A stretch of 64,000 nt of DNA from Acanthopleuribacter pedis (GTDB taxonomy: Bacteria; Acidobacteriota; Holophagae; Acanthopleuribacterales; Acanthopleuribacteraceae), in contig NZ_JAFREP010000013.1 in the NCBI RefSeq assembly GCF_017377855.1, positions 62,001 to 126,000 on the forward strand, read 5' to 3'. A program made the position numbers and the translations under genes. Positions within the stretch are counted from its first letter, which is position 1; every line of letters starts with the position of its first letter. Positions 26,701 to 35,682 of this stretch are shown piece by piece. The notes beneath the pieces were generated by a model. That model saw only the letters and a program-made list of their open reading frames with translations. It had not been told where the DNA came from and ran no database searches.

Positions 26701-29700
26701 AAGTACCTGCTGGCGCCGGAACACGGCCAACGCGAATACGAGGAACTGCTGCGTGATTTGGTAAACCACGGCCGTCGTCCCACGCGGATCGCCCATTGCT
26801 GGCTGCTAACCGGTGAGGAGACCTACCGTCCTGGATCCAGTTTCTTCCACCGCAACCAGGAACGCGGTTTCTACAGCTTGTTCTTCCTTGCCAAAGCCAT
26901 GAGCAGCGAAGGCATGACCGGGCCGATGCACCTGGTCGCGTTCACCAACGGCATGTGTCAGGTACAGGGTGAAGCCTTACCCTATCCTGAAAAATCAACC
27001 CTGCTCGGTCCCATCAAGGTCATCCCCCATGAATTTCCCGAGGTGACCTGCTCGGTGGTCGATATCGAGTTGCCGCAAGTCCAGCAGATGAGTTTTGGGC
27101 GCAAGCGGCCGATTGAGCCGGCCGACCTCGACCGCTTGGGCGAGTTACTCACCGATGAGTTGCTCTCCGAGCCGAGCAACCACGTGTGCGCCTACCGCGG
27201 CGGCATGCGCTGGGAGCAGCGTTATGAGGCCAACCAACCACAAAAACTACGCGGCATTGAAGATCGCATCAAAGAAAACGGGGTTTACCTGATCACGGGT
27301 GGTCTTGGCGGCCTGGGCCTGGTTTTTGCGGAGTATCTGGCCAACCGCGCCAAGGCCAAGCTGGTCCTGATGAGCCGCACGCCGCTGCCACCCCGCGAGG
27401 CGTGGGCCGAATGGCTGGAACGCACGCCGGCCTACCACCGCACCCACCAGCGCATCCTAAAAGTACAGCACTTGGAGCGATTGGGTGCCGAGGTTGAAAT
27501 CGGCGTGGCGGATGTTACCGACATCGACGCCATGGAAACGGTTCTGCAAAACGCGGAAAAACGCTTTGGCCGTATTAACGGCGTCTTGCACACGGCAGGT
27601 GTCTTAAAAGACGACCTGATCCCCATGAAAGATCAATACAGCATTGAGGACGTGTTCACCCCAAAGATTCACGGTACCTTGATGCTGGACCAACTGTTTG
27701 CCGATCATCCGCTTGATTTCATGGTTTTGTTCTCCTCGACGTCAAGCGCGGTGGCGCCGGCCGGTCAGATCGACTACGTCGCGGCCAACGCCTTCCTCAA
27801 CACCTACGCCCAATCGCGCCAACATTTGGAGCAGCGCAACACGGTTTCGGTGAACTGGGGGATCTGGAACGAGGTCGGTATGGCGATGGACAGCGCCAAC
27901 CGCATGGCCGGCCAGGACGACGGCAACCAAGATATCGCGCCGTGTAAGCACCCCCTGTTCGAGACCCGTGCAACGGACGAACGCGGGCTTACCACAATTA
28001 CAGCAACCTACAGCAACAAGAAACAGTGGGTCCTCGACCAGCACCGTACGCTTAGCGGGCATGCGATTCTGGTCGGTACCGCCTATCTGGAAATGGCGCG
28101 CGCGGCCCTGGTGGAACGTGGGGAAACACGCCGTTACGAAATCAACGATCTCTACTTCTTCCGGCCGTTTTATGTACCGGACGACGAGGACAAAGACATG
28201 CGTCTGCGGCTCAACCCGGAGGAAGATGAGTTCGCGCTGGACATTCAGAGTAAGCGGGTGTTTGACGACGGTCGCGTGGGTTGGGAAACCCACATGCAAG
28301 CGCGTTTGATCCCACACAATCCCCAAAAACAGCAGCCGGTTGACATCAAAGGTTTGCGCGAGCGCTGCAACCTCGATCACGAGGCAGACGAAAACGGAAT
28401 CCGTACGGGGCAGGAACGCTTCATGAACTTCGGTCCGCGCTGGCGCGTCTTGCAGGAAGCCTGGTTCGGCGAAAATGAAGCCTTGGGCCGGTTGGAACTG
28501 CCCAAGGCATTCGCCGAAGAACAGGCCGATTACCAACAGCACCCGGCGCTGCTCGACTTGGCGACGGGTTTTGCCATGAACTTGATCGAAGGTTATAAGG
28601 GCACCCATCAGTTGTGGGTTCCGGTGAACTACCGCAGCGTGCGGTTCTTCGGGCCGCTTCCACGCAAGATCTACAGTTGGGTTCGCAACCACGGCATCAA
28701 CAAGGCCGAACACGAAACGGCGACTTTCGACATCACGCTCTGCGATGAAGACGGCAAGGTACTGTTTATCGCCGAGGCCTTCAGCATTAAACGCCTGGAA
28801 GGTGGTCCCGATTTCGCGGTTGCCAAGCCGCCCTCTTCCTCCGAATTGGAATTCGAATCGCAAACCGACGACGAAGGCCAACGCCAGCTTTCACCCGCCG
28901 AGAAGCTGTTCCGCCACAACTTGAGCCAAGGTATTCTCCCCGAGGAAGGCACCAACGCCTTGGGTCATATTTTGGCGGCGGAACCCACCGCGCAGGTGAT
29001 CTTCAGTTCGCTGGACTTGCTCCAGCTCATTGATCAAACCGCGGTGGCGGCCTTGCAGCAGGAAGAAGAAGACGAAGGCGCCAAGTTCGAGCGTCCCGAG
29101 CTTGACAGCGAGTTTGTAGCGCCGCGCGACGACATCGAAAAAACGCTTGCCGGGATTTGGGCCGAATTGCTCGGGGTCCAAGACATCGGCATCAAGGACA
29201 GCTTCTTCGATTTGGGTGGTCACTCGCTGATCGCGGTTCGCCTGTTCGCCAAAATCAAGAAGGCGTACCAGGTGGAGTACCCCATCTCGGTTCTGTTTGA
29301 AGCGCCCACGATTGAGGCCTGTGCCGACTTGATTCGCGAGGTGGTCGGCGATGCCGATGCCGCGAGCGAGGAAGGCGAGGAGAAACCAGCCGAAGCCGCC
29401 GCCAAGAAACGCCGCTACAAGCACCTGGTCGCCATGCACCAGGGTCGCGGCGGCACGCGCACCCCATTTTTCTTGGTTGCCGGGATGTTCGGCAACGTCT
29501 TGAACCTGCGCCAGCTGGCACACCTGATCGGCGTGGATCGCAAGTTCTTCGGGCTCCAGGCACGTGGGCTGTACGGTGACGACAAGCCCCACGAGACCTT
29601 CGAAGAGATGGCACGCGATTACCTGGAGGAAATCCGAACGGTTCAGCCTCACGGTCCTTACATGTTGGGCGGCTTCTCGGGCGGCGGCATTACCGCCTAC

Positions 29701-30267
29701 GAAATGGCGCAGCAGCTTAGGGCCGAGGGCGAGGACGTCAGTTTGCTGGTGATGTTGGATACCCCAATCCCACAACGCCCGCACCTTTCGAAGATTGACC
29801 GCGGCAAGATCCACCTGCTCAACTTCCAACGGCAGGGTTTTTCGTATATGAAGGAATGGGCTGAGGCCCGTTACGCGTGGGAAGTGAAGAAACGGGAGAA
29901 AGCCGACCAAGAAACGGAAGAACCGGTTGTGGAAGAACCGCAAAGCGAAGTTTCCTTCCAGAGCCAGGAGATCGAAGCAGCCTTCTACCGCGCCTTGGAT
30001 CGCTACGACCTGAAGAACTACGACGGAACGGTAAAACTGTTCCGGCCCAAGTTGGACAAGCACTACAAGGTCGGTAGCGAGCGATTTGTGAGTAGCGAAT
30101 ACGAGTATGTCTACGAGGACAACCAGTGGACGCCGTTCGTGAAGCAGCTTGATGTCTTCCAGGTTCCGGGTAACCACGACAGCATGGTGCTGGAACCGGC
30201 GGTGCGCATTATGGCCAACAAGCTGCGTCGTTGCATCGACGAAGCCGAGGGCCGAACCACCTACTAA
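23752..30267 (+). CDS. Single-module type I polyketide synthase KS-AT-KR-DH-ACP-TE
   Basis: The product has 2,171 residues; GAGG lies 9 bases before the ATG. The N-terminus (about 1-19) is very acidic. KS (about 20-450) has the active cysteine in QTACSTS, HGTGTPMGDP and NIGHLD. AT (about 544-840) has GHSLGE and AAHSRML in the substrate loop. A structural-KR half precedes the catalytic KR (about 1175-1395), which has TGGLGGLG, the FSSTSS serine and the QIDYVAAN tyrosine. The hot-dog region (about 1400-1690) has HRTLSGHAILVG and HPALLDLATG. This is a DH placed after the KR, with the usual proline of the first motif replaced by valine and no Gln/His four residues after the aspartate. ACP (about 1785-1866) has DSFFDLGGHSLI. 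TE (about 1893-2165) has GGFSGGG and a late GNHDSMV histidine. It should extend one starter by one malonyl-type unit, reduce the ketone, perhaps dehydrate, and release. A terminator follows. Confidence 0.95.
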   Translation: MTERDNDERDDQDAGGENDIAIVGMACRYPGARNIHEYWHNLSHGIESILPLSDEQLLAEGVSPETLKMANYVKACAVLQDFEHFDAEFFGFSPKEAAIMDPQHRNFLECAWEALEDATHMPEDFDGQIGVYAGCGMGSYFMFNLLTNPDLVDNVGMFLLRHTGNDKDFLATRVSYCFNLTGPSINVQTACSTSLVAMHSACQALLSGECDMALAGGVTIDMPHRRGYHYKENEILSPDGHCRAFDHRSKGTVFGSGAGVVVLRRLDDALDDGDHIYAVIKGSAINNDGSSKVGYLAPSVDGQAAAIAEALAVSNLGAEAVSYIECHGTGTPMGDPIEVSAMTQAFRTSTKKKGFCGIGSVKTNIGHLDTAAGVASLHKVCLALQNKQLPPSLNWEAPNPEIDFDNSPFYVNHQLQDWKESDEPRRAGINSLGVGGTNAFAIVEEAPELDPADDFEAPFYLLPWSARNKSAVDDWGKRLAAWLRDNPETDLADVGYTLAAGRKKFDVRRVVAVKDVEDAIQVLESGDTRRIFTHTAESGTPSPVFMYAGGGCQYPRMARDLYDAEPVVKKHIDRGLKLLAKLDGVDWDPHDVFFADQERDDEIDALHQRPAVQLPLIFIVQYALTQYWMDQGIEPKALIGHSLGENTAACVAGVFSFKDALGLVTLRGQLFETVPRGGMISVGLAPEPLKELMPDTLDLATINSPEFCVVSGPAAELEAFLKELEGKEIEARRVPIDIAAHSRMLENILKPFGDYLRSIKLNAPKLPFISNRSGTWITDEQAKDPEYWVSHLRGTVHFADGVTTLLEEKGRVFLEVGPGRTLVSLVKQHSGISPQHNVLHTLRHPRDQADDRAFLLAARGRLWASGLDIDLKERYGDSFRHRLSLPTYAFRHARYFIEPGKIKLAEDDASKRLFKMKRQEDWYYQPVWKKRQPVPPMEEETHTWLVFRDDAGFGDRLCETLRQRGHEVIVVMEGDTFHKMDDHKYLLAPEHGQREYEELLRDLVNHGRRPTRIAHCWLLTGEETYRPGSSFFHRNQERGFYSLFFLAKAMSSEGMTGPMHLVAFTNGMCQVQGEALPYPEKSTLLGPIKVIPHEFPEVTCSVVDIELPQVQQMSFGRKRPIEPADLDRLGELLTDELLSEPSNHVCAYRGGMRWEQRYEANQPQKLRGIEDRIKENGVYLITGGLGGLGLVFAEYLANRAKAKLVLMSRTPLPPREAWAEWLERTPAYHRTHQRILKVQHLERLGAEVEIGVADVTDIDAMETVLQNAEKRFGRINGVLHTAGVLKDDLIPMKDQYSIEDVFTPKIHGTLMLDQLFADHPLDFMVLFSSTSSAVAPAGQIDYVAANAFLNTYAQSRQHLEQRNTVSVNWGIWNEVGMAMDSANRMAGQDDGNQDIAPCKHPLFETRATDERGLTTITATYSNKKQWVLDQHRTLSGHAILVGTAYLEMARAALVERGETRRYEINDLYFFRPFYVPDDEDKDMRLRLNPEEDEFALDIQSKRVFDDGRVGWETHMQARLIPHNPQKQQPVDIKGLRERCNLDHEADENGIRTGQERFMNFGPRWRVLQEAWFGENEALGRLELPKAFAEEQADYQQHPALLDLATGFAMNLIEGYKGTHQLWVPVNYRSVRFFGPLPRKIYSWVRNHGINKAEHETATFDITLCDEDGKVLFIAEAFSIKRLEGGPDFAVAKPPSSSELEFESQTDDEGQRQLSPAEKLFRHNLSQGILPEEGTNALGHILAAEPTAQVIFSSLDLLQLIDQTAVAALQQEEEDEGAKFERPELDSEFVAPRDDIEKTLAGIWAELLGVQDIGIKDSFFDLGGHSLIAVRLFAKIKKAYQVEYPISVLFEAPTIEACADLIREVVGDADAASEEGEEKPAEAAAKKRRYKHLVAMHQGRGGTRTPFFLVAGMFGNVLNLRQLAHLIGVDRKFFGLQARGLYGDDKPHETFEEMARDYLEEIRTVQPHGPYMLGGFSGGGITAYEMAQQLRAEGEDVSLLVMLDTPIPQRPHLSKIDRGKIHLLNFQRQGFSYMKEWAEARYAWEVKKREKADQETEEPVVEEPQSEVSFQSQEIEAAFYRALDRYDLKNYDGTVKLFRPKLDKHYKVGSERFVSSEYEYVYEDNQWTPFVKQLDVFQVPGNHDSMVLEPAVRIMANKLRRCIDEAEGRTTY

Positions 30268-30289
30268 CCCTGATATTCACCATCCTTTC

Positions 30290-30322
30290 GAAAGGCCCTC
30301 GCATCCACGGGGGCCTTTTTTA
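30290..30322 (+). terminator. Rho-independent terminator of the PKS gene
   Basis: AAAGGCCCTC pairs with GGGGGCCTTT over an eight-base loop and runs into six T residues, 23 bases after the PKS stop. Confidence 0.85.
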
Positions 30323-30667
30323 ATCGGTGCGACCGGCCGTGTCGGGGGAAAAGCCGGGGTTCAACAACCAATACCTCACGGTGGTCCCATCCATTTCTCA
30401 CATGCCCTCGCTATGATTTAAAGTTACCAACACACCTTATGTCAGTATGATTAGAAATGACAACATAGCTATTCATAATTTCACCAGAATATATAAAATC
30501 GCCACGATCTCTTTCTCGCATATTATCGACAAGCGCGTCATAAAACGCTGACAGGGCCTTCACCCCCGCTTCACAGCTCAAGCTTATGCTCAATGGGGAG
30601 ATCAGGTTTCCCAAGGGTTTATCCCCAAAAGAACCTGCGTTCTCGATCCCTTCCGTGAGATGGAACC
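30323..30667. other. Intergenic region with an AT-rich patch
   Basis: Bases 30410-30530 are much more AT-rich than their surroundings. A minus-strand open frame of 88 codons (30411-30677) covers this but has no ribosome site or recognisable family, and it overlaps the start of the next gene. The AT-rich patch more likely carries the promoter of the phosphoesterase gene. Confidence 0.45.
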
Positions 30668-31588
30668 ATGAATGCAATTGCGGTAGCGCTACAAAAGTTG
30701 GTCACCTTCCAAACGTCTGATTCTTTTTCAATGGATACCCATCCACCCGCCACGCGGGTCATCGACCGAGAACCGGTTGCACAGCAAGGCGAAGAACCCC
30801 ACGAAAAGAAACGCTATCGCACCATTTGGATTTCGGACATCCACCTTGGCACACCCGGTTGCAAGGCCGAATATTTACTCGATTTTCTGCGTTGGAATGA
30901 ATCGGACACCCTGTTTTTGGTCGGTGACATCATCGACGGTTGGAAGCTAAAAAAGTCGTGGTACTGGCACCAAACCCACAACGATGTGGTCCAGAAGATT
31001 TTGCGCAAAGCGCGCAAGGGTACCCAAGTCATTTACGTTCCCGGTAACCACGACGAGTTTGCGCGCGAATACACCAGCCTCAAATTTGGCGAGGTGGCGG
31101 TCGAGCGCCAGTATGTCCACACCTTGGCCGACGGCCGCCGTTTCCTGGTGCTGCACGGTGATGAGTTCGACGGTGTGGTCAAGTACGCCAAATGGCTGGC
31201 ACTGCTCGGCGACTGGGCCTACACCTTGGCCCTCGACCTCAACACGGTGTTCAACCGGCTTCGGGCCTGGTTGGGTCTCCCCTACTGGTCCCTCAGTGCC
31301 TATCTGAAGCATCGCGTTAAAAACGCGGTCGCTTTTATCGCGCAATTCGAGGAAGCCGTCGCCTCGGAAGCCAAGAAGCAAGGGGTCGACGGTGTGGTTT
31401 GCGGCCACATCCACCATCCCGAAATCCGTGATATCGACGGCGTGCTCTACTGCAACGACGGTGACTGGGTCGAAAGTTGCTCCGCGCTGGTCGAGGACGA
31501 CCAAGGCAACCTGAGCATTGTCACCTGGACGCAAATCGACCACCAGCACAACCAAAAGAAAAAAGAAGAGGTCGCCGTTTCGGTCTAA
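30668..31588 (+). CDS. LpxH-like metallophosphoesterase (UDP-2,3-diacylglucosamine diphosphatase family)
   Basis: The calcineurin-type motifs are complete: ISDIHLGTPG, GDIIDGWKLKKSW, PGNHDE, LHGDEFD and GHIHHPEI, which supply the two-metal site. The family includes LpxH and LpxH2, which cleave UDP-2,3-diacylglucosamine to lipid X in lipid A synthesis, and this subgroup is commonly annotated that way. The product is 306 residues from the ATG at 30668. A start at 30731 (MDTHPPATRV) would remove a poorly conserved leader and is possible; neither start has a good ribosome site. The convergent downstream gene is an MsbA-like exporter, which fits a shared envelope-lipid theme. Confidence 0.85.
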   Translation: MNAIAVALQKLVTFQTSDSFSMDTHPPATRVIDREPVAQQGEEPHEKKRYRTIWISDIHLGTPGCKAEYLLDFLRWNESDTLFLVGDIIDGWKLKKSWYWHQTHNDVVQKILRKARKGTQVIYVPGNHDEFAREYTSLKFGEVAVERQYVHTLADGRRFLVLHGDEFDGVVKYAKWLALLGDWAYTLALDLNTVFNRLRAWLGLPYWSLSAYLKHRVKNAVAFIAQFEEAVASEAKKQGVDGVVCGHIHHPEIRDIDGVLYCNDGDWVESCSALVEDDQGNLSIVTWTQIDHQHNQKKKEEVAVSV

Positions 31589-31762
31589 CCCACTCTTTTC
31601 ACAAGATATTCAGCGGCAAAACGGAGAAAAAAGGGCCTGGCCATTTAACATTGCCCGCCCCAAAACTTTTTTAAAATCGGGCACGTTCGAAGCAAGGACA
31701 TCATGCTCATGTCCCGAGAAATACCGAATACCAAGGTGCCTCCCGGCAGAGAACCATTCACA

Positions 31763-33541
31763 TTATTCTTTTAGGAATTGACGCTCAACCAGCCTGCGGT
31801 ACAAGCCCGCTTCTTTCTCCATGAGTTCCTCGTGGCTTCCCGTTTCACGAATAGACCCATCCTCCAAAACCACGACACGATCCGCATCGCGAACGGTAGA
31901 AAGGCGGTGGGCAATAATCAGCGTTGTTCGGCCCTTCATCAAACGTTCCAAGGCCTGCTTGACCAAAAACTCACTTTCGGCGTCAAGGGCACTGGTCGCC
32001 TCGTCAAAAATCAACATTTTCGGGTTCTTAAGGAGCGCACGCGCGATGGCAACCCGTTGTTTTTGCCCGCCACTCAAACGAACCCCGCGCTCACCAACCT
32101 CCGTACCGTAACCCTCCGGGAATTTGGTAATGAATTCATGGGCATTGGCCATCTGGGCCGCGTGTTCCACCGCCGCTTGGTCGCTTTGACCGACCCCGTA
32201 AGCGATGTTTTCAGCCACGGAACGCGAAAACAGAACCGGTTCCTGAGGAACAATGCCGATTTGGGAACGCAACCAACTGGGGTCACATTCCCGTAAATCA
32301 CGGTTGTCCAGTAGAATACGGCCCGCGCTCACATCGTAAAAACGCGGAACCAAAGAAGCAATGGTTGATTTGCCGCTCCCCGAGGGCCCTACCAACGCGA
32401 TCACTTCCCCAGGCCGCACTTCGAGGTTGATATCGCGCAGCGCGGCCACATCCGGTCGGGTTGGATAAGAAAAATGAACCTGCTCAAAGCGCACCCCGCC
32501 TTTTAGGTCCGCGATTTCGGCGCCCTGGTCCAAGGGCATGGCCGGGTTTCGATCCAAAATCTCGAAAATCCGTTCCGCGGCGCCCGAAGCACGCATGAAA
32601 TCAGCCCAAAGACCGGCAAGCGAGGCCAACGAAACCGCCACAATCAGGGTGTACAACAGGAAAGAGGTCAAATCACCCACCGTCATTTCACCGCGATCCA
32701 CCAGCATGGCTCCGAACCAAAGTACCAAGGACGTTACCCCGTAAGCGGCGAACGAGATCACGGCTTGAAAGAGCGACATCGTCCGTGTCCGCGTACGCAT
32801 GGCACGAAACGCCTCAAAAACGCCGGCCCCGTAGCGTTCACCCTCGACCTTTTCACGGGCAAAAGCCCGAACGGTGCGAATCCCGGACAAGGTTTCCTCG
32901 GCAATTTCGCCCGCCTTGGCCAAGGCATCCTGGACCTTCACACTGAGTTTGCGAATCTGCCGGCCGAAGAACACGCCGCCGATGGATACCGGCGGCACCA
33001 CCAACAACATAACAATCGTTAATTTCCAGGAGGTAATCGCCAACAAAACGATGCCGCCCAGCGCACTGGCCAAACCACGCAATCCCATGGACACATTAAC
33101 ACTCACCGTGTTTTGTAACACGGTGGTATCCGACGCCAATCGACTCATGAGTTCACCGGTTTTTCGCTCGTCAAAGAAACCTATTTCTTGGGCCAACAAA
33201 CGTTGGTAGGTGCGTTCCTGCAGCTCGGTCACGATTCGGTAACCGACGATGGTAAATAGGTAATGACGAAACCCAACCGCCACGGCCTGTAGCGCAAAAA
33301 CACCCGCCAACACGAACACGGCTTGGTTTACCGCCCCCATCCCTTCCGCCATGGAACGGTCCACCATGGTCGCGATAACCTTGGGATAGTAGAGTCCGAG
33401 GCTGCTACCCACGGCGAGGCAAGCCGTTGCCGCGAGCAAGACGCGCCAGTGGGGTCGCGCCAAAGCGAACATTTTCGAATAGGCTTCTTTGAAACTCAGG
33501 GTTTGCGTTTTTGGGGCGACATTATTTTGATCTTCTGTCAT
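31763..33541 (-). CDS. ABC exporter, fused membrane and ATPase domains, MsbA/LmrA type
   Basis: This is a 592-residue half-transporter. Six membrane helices fill about residues 20-320, and a linker precedes the nucleotide-binding domain (about 350-585). The latter has Walker A GPSGSGKST, Q-loop VPQEPVLF, signature LSGGQKQR, Walker B MLIFDEATSALD and switch IIAHRLST, so it should be active as a homodimer. Homologues flip lipid A core, other lipids or drugs. The near neighbour LpxH-like gene makes a lipid role attractive, but multidrug export cannot be excluded. It appears monocistronic. Confidence 0.9.
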   Translation of the reverse strand: MTEDQNNVAPKTQTLSFKEAYSKMFALARPHWRVLLAATACLAVGSSLGLYYPKVIATMVDRSMAEGMGAVNQAVFVLAGVFALQAVAVGFRHYLFTIVGYRIVTELQERTYQRLLAQEIGFFDERKTGELMSRLASDTTVLQNTVSVNVSMGLRGLASALGGIVLLAITSWKLTIVMLLVVPPVSIGGVFFGRQIRKLSVKVQDALAKAGEIAEETLSGIRTVRAFAREKVEGERYGAGVFEAFRAMRTRTRTMSLFQAVISFAAYGVTSLVLWFGAMLVDRGEMTVGDLTSFLLYTLIVAVSLASLAGLWADFMRASGAAERIFEILDRNPAMPLDQGAEIADLKGGVRFEQVHFSYPTRPDVAALRDINLEVRPGEVIALVGPSGSGKSTIASLVPRFYDVSAGRILLDNRDLRECDPSWLRSQIGIVPQEPVLFSRSVAENIAYGVGQSDQAAVEHAAQMANAHEFITKFPEGYGTEVGERGVRLSGGQKQRVAIARALLKNPKMLIFDEATSALDAESEFLVKQALERLMKGRTTLIIAHRLSTVRDADRVVVLEDGSIRETGSHEELMEKEAGLYRRLVERQFLKE

Positions 33542-33818
33542 AAAGGTCTCGCTTATGAATTGAGTGAACGTCTTACCGATGAATGTTCTGATATCCCTGG
33601 TTCGAACCGAAAAAGCAGCTAACGATACGTGCTCTCCGCACCTTCCTCGCCATCACCGCGGGCAAAACGCCAAATGCAAGCAAAGGCTGCGTTTGGCCGT
33701 CTCCGATTGAGGCCAAGCTTAACACCCCCAGGGAAACGGAACAGGCACGATTCAGAATTCCAACCGAAAAGAACCGACCTCCGCTTCCCATCACCACGAT
33801 CCAAACTGGAGCAAAACC

Positions 33819-34826
33819 ATGAACGTTGTTTTTGTGAACCCGGACCATCCCGAACAACCGCTAACCCTAACGGAGCAACCCGACCCGCGGCCAGGACCGA
33901 CCCAAATCGTTGTTGATGTAAAAGCAGCCGGGGTGAATCGTGCCGACCTTTTGCAAAGGCGCGGTCTTTATCCCCCACCCCCGGACGAATCCGACATTCT
34001 TGGATTGGAAATTGCCGGGGACGTTTTGGCCGTCGGCGAAAAAGTCCATGATTTCAGAATTGGCGAGCGGGTTTTTGGTTTGGTTGCCGGCGGTGGTTAC
34101 GCCGAGCAATGTTTGCTGGACCACCGTTTGGCCCACCGAATTCCCGATGATCGCTCCTACGTGTGGGCGGCGGCCCTGTGTGAAATCGGTTATACCGCCA
34201 ACGAGAATCTGTTCCACCACGGTCGTTTACAGACGGGCGAATCGGTTCTGATCCATGCCGGCGCAAGTGGGGTCGGGTCGGCGGCCGTCCGCATGGCAGC
34301 CTTGCGAGATTGCCGGGTGCTGACCACGACCAGTACCGAAACCAAACAAGCCTTTTGCCGAACCTTGGGCGCGGAAACCGTGATTCCCTACAAGACCCGA
34401 TCCTTTGTGGAGGTGGTCCGCGCCGCGGGGGGTGTTGACGTGATCCTTGATTTCGTTGGCGCCGCCTACCTCTCGGATAACCTCAAATCGCTGAAACAAG
34501 GCGGGCGTTTGGTCGTGGTCGGCTTATTGGGTGGGCGCAAAGGGGAACTCGACCTATCTCTGGTTTTACGCAAAAACCTCAGCATAACCGGCTCAGTGCT
34601 TCGGGCCCGAACCCTGGCGGAGAAGATCGCGGTCAAAGGGCGGTTTTGTGCCGGTTGGCAAGAGGCAATCGACAATGACGACTTCCGCCCTCACGTTTTC
34701 CAGACCTTTCCCTTATCACAAGCAGAAGCAGCCCATGCGTGCATGCGCGACAACCAACATCACGGCAAAATCGTACTGACCCGTGACGAATCACCACCTT
34801 CACCCCAAGCGCCGGACCGAAACTGA
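33819..34826 (+). CDS. PIG3-family NAD(P)H quinone oxidoreductase (zinc-independent MDR)
   Basis: The product has 335 residues. VKAAGVNRADLLQRRGLYPPPP at about 30-50 is the signature of the PIG3/Qor branch of medium-chain reductases. IHAGASGVGSAAVRMA is the nucleotide-binding loop, and LVVVGLLGGRKGELDL follows near the end. No zinc ligands are present. The predicted role is NADPH-dependent reduction of quinones or reactive carbonyls in the cytosol. The ATG at 33819 lies close after a weak GGAG-like sequence. It is divergent from the ABC exporter gene, with about 280 bases between. Confidence 0.9.
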   Translation: MNVVFVNPDHPEQPLTLTEQPDPRPGPTQIVVDVKAAGVNRADLLQRRGLYPPPPDESDILGLEIAGDVLAVGEKVHDFRIGERVFGLVAGGGYAEQCLLDHRLAHRIPDDRSYVWAAALCEIGYTANENLFHHGRLQTGESVLIHAGASGVGSAAVRMAALRDCRVLTTTSTETKQAFCRTLGAETVIPYKTRSFVEVVRAAGGVDVILDFVGAAYLSDNLKSLKQGGRLVVVGLLGGRKGELDLSLVLRKNLSITGSVLRARTLAEKIAVKGRFCAGWQEAIDNDDFRPHVFQTFPLSQAEAAHACMRDNQHHGKIVLTRDESPPSPQAPDRN

Positions 34827-35021
34827 ACGCTTGCGAGAACAAAACGGCCCCAACGGCTTGAACGGAACAGTCATCCCGAACAGCAGTGTCATACCAGGCG
34901 TCAAGCCACGCTTGACGCCGGCGTGGCGAAAAACGCGTGAGCGCCTTGGCCGACCCGGGTTCTCGCGCACGACCACCGTTTTCAGTTGATCGCTCTTCCA
35001 AGCCGCACTTGAGACCGGGGG

Positions 35022-35240
35022 TTAACCCACATTTCTCACAAGGAATTCTGCCGCGAGGCAACCCATGCGATTACGAGGGTTTTCCTTCCGCGGGGCGGCC
35101 ATCCGCCTTCGCCTCAGCTGCTACGCCGATAGGTCGGACCCGCGAATGGTCGGCCCCCTGTGCCGTTTCTCAGTCGTAACCATTGTACTCACAGGGATTT
35201 CAAAGCCTCGCAACGAATCCTTGCGAGAACGGCGGGCTAG
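35022..35240 (+). repeat. TIR element, copy A
   Basis: Starts TTAACCCACATTTCTCAC and ends near GCGGGCTAG, giving imperfect TA-bounded terminal inverted repeats. The internal conserved block CCTTCGCCTCAGCTGCTACG is followed by two 15-bp GGTCGG units and CTGTGCCG. Orientation is given by this block. Downstream, 35256-35350 holds further nested inverted repeats (GACGAAGTT against AACTTCGTC, CAGAAGGG against CCCTTCTG). Upstream, 34903-34930 holds GGCGTCAAG/CTTGACGCC. No gene lies between 34826 and 35420. Confidence 0.85.
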
Positions 35241-35419
35241 GCTCAGCCGTGCTTCGACGAAGTTAACGGGGTAATCAGAAGGGCTTCAATCTCGCGGCAG
35301 AACCCTTCTGAGAACCGCGGTCAAGGTCGCCCCCTACAGGAAACTTCGTCCACACGGCAGCTTGTGCGCCTGGCAATGGTGATGGGTGAAGGATGCAGCC
35401 GAAGCCGTCAAACCACCAC

Positions 35420-35614
35420 TTACCGTTCGAACAAGGTCCCCTCGTCCATATCCTCGAGCGGCCACATAAAAGAAGGTGGGTCTATTTCAACCTGCTCCAG
35501 GAATGAGAAGTGTTCGGGCACGGAATTCATGACCGGCCGAAGGCGCTTCTTTTTCCGTGGTTTTTTGTCCACGGAAACGGGGAGATGGATCTGGGGTCTT
35601 TGGAAGCATTGCAT
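35420..35614 (-). CDS. Small protein of 64 residues, function unknown
   Basis: I place the start at the ATG at 35614 because AGGAGG lies exactly 6 bases upstream, the best ribosome site in this part of the window; an ATG at 35629 would put that site inside the gene. The protein is basic in the middle (KKPRKKKRLRP) and acidic and aromatic at the end (FMWPLEDMDEG), with no membrane segment. It begins 69 bases after the stop of the ComM-like gene on the same strand and may be co-transcribed with it. I do not recognise it. Confidence 0.6.
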   Translation of the reverse strand: MQCFQRPQIHLPVSVDKKPRKKKRLRPVMNSVPEHFSFLEQVEIDPPSFMWPLEDMDEGTLFER

Positions 35615-35682
35615 GACATTCCTCCTCATGCAGTGGGACGTGGAAACCAAATCGGTCTCCAAGGTTGAAGAACGATTTGGGT

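Noticed and set aside
28891..30177. Minus-strand open frame of 428 codons opposite the PKS ACP/TE region
   Set aside because: Antisense shadow of the ACP and thioesterase, without any family resemblance or ribosome site.
30411..30677. Minus-strand gene of 88 codons before the LpxH-like gene
   Set aside because: AT-rich region, no ribosome site, overlap with the LpxH-like start and no recognised motif. It could still be real if homologues are found.
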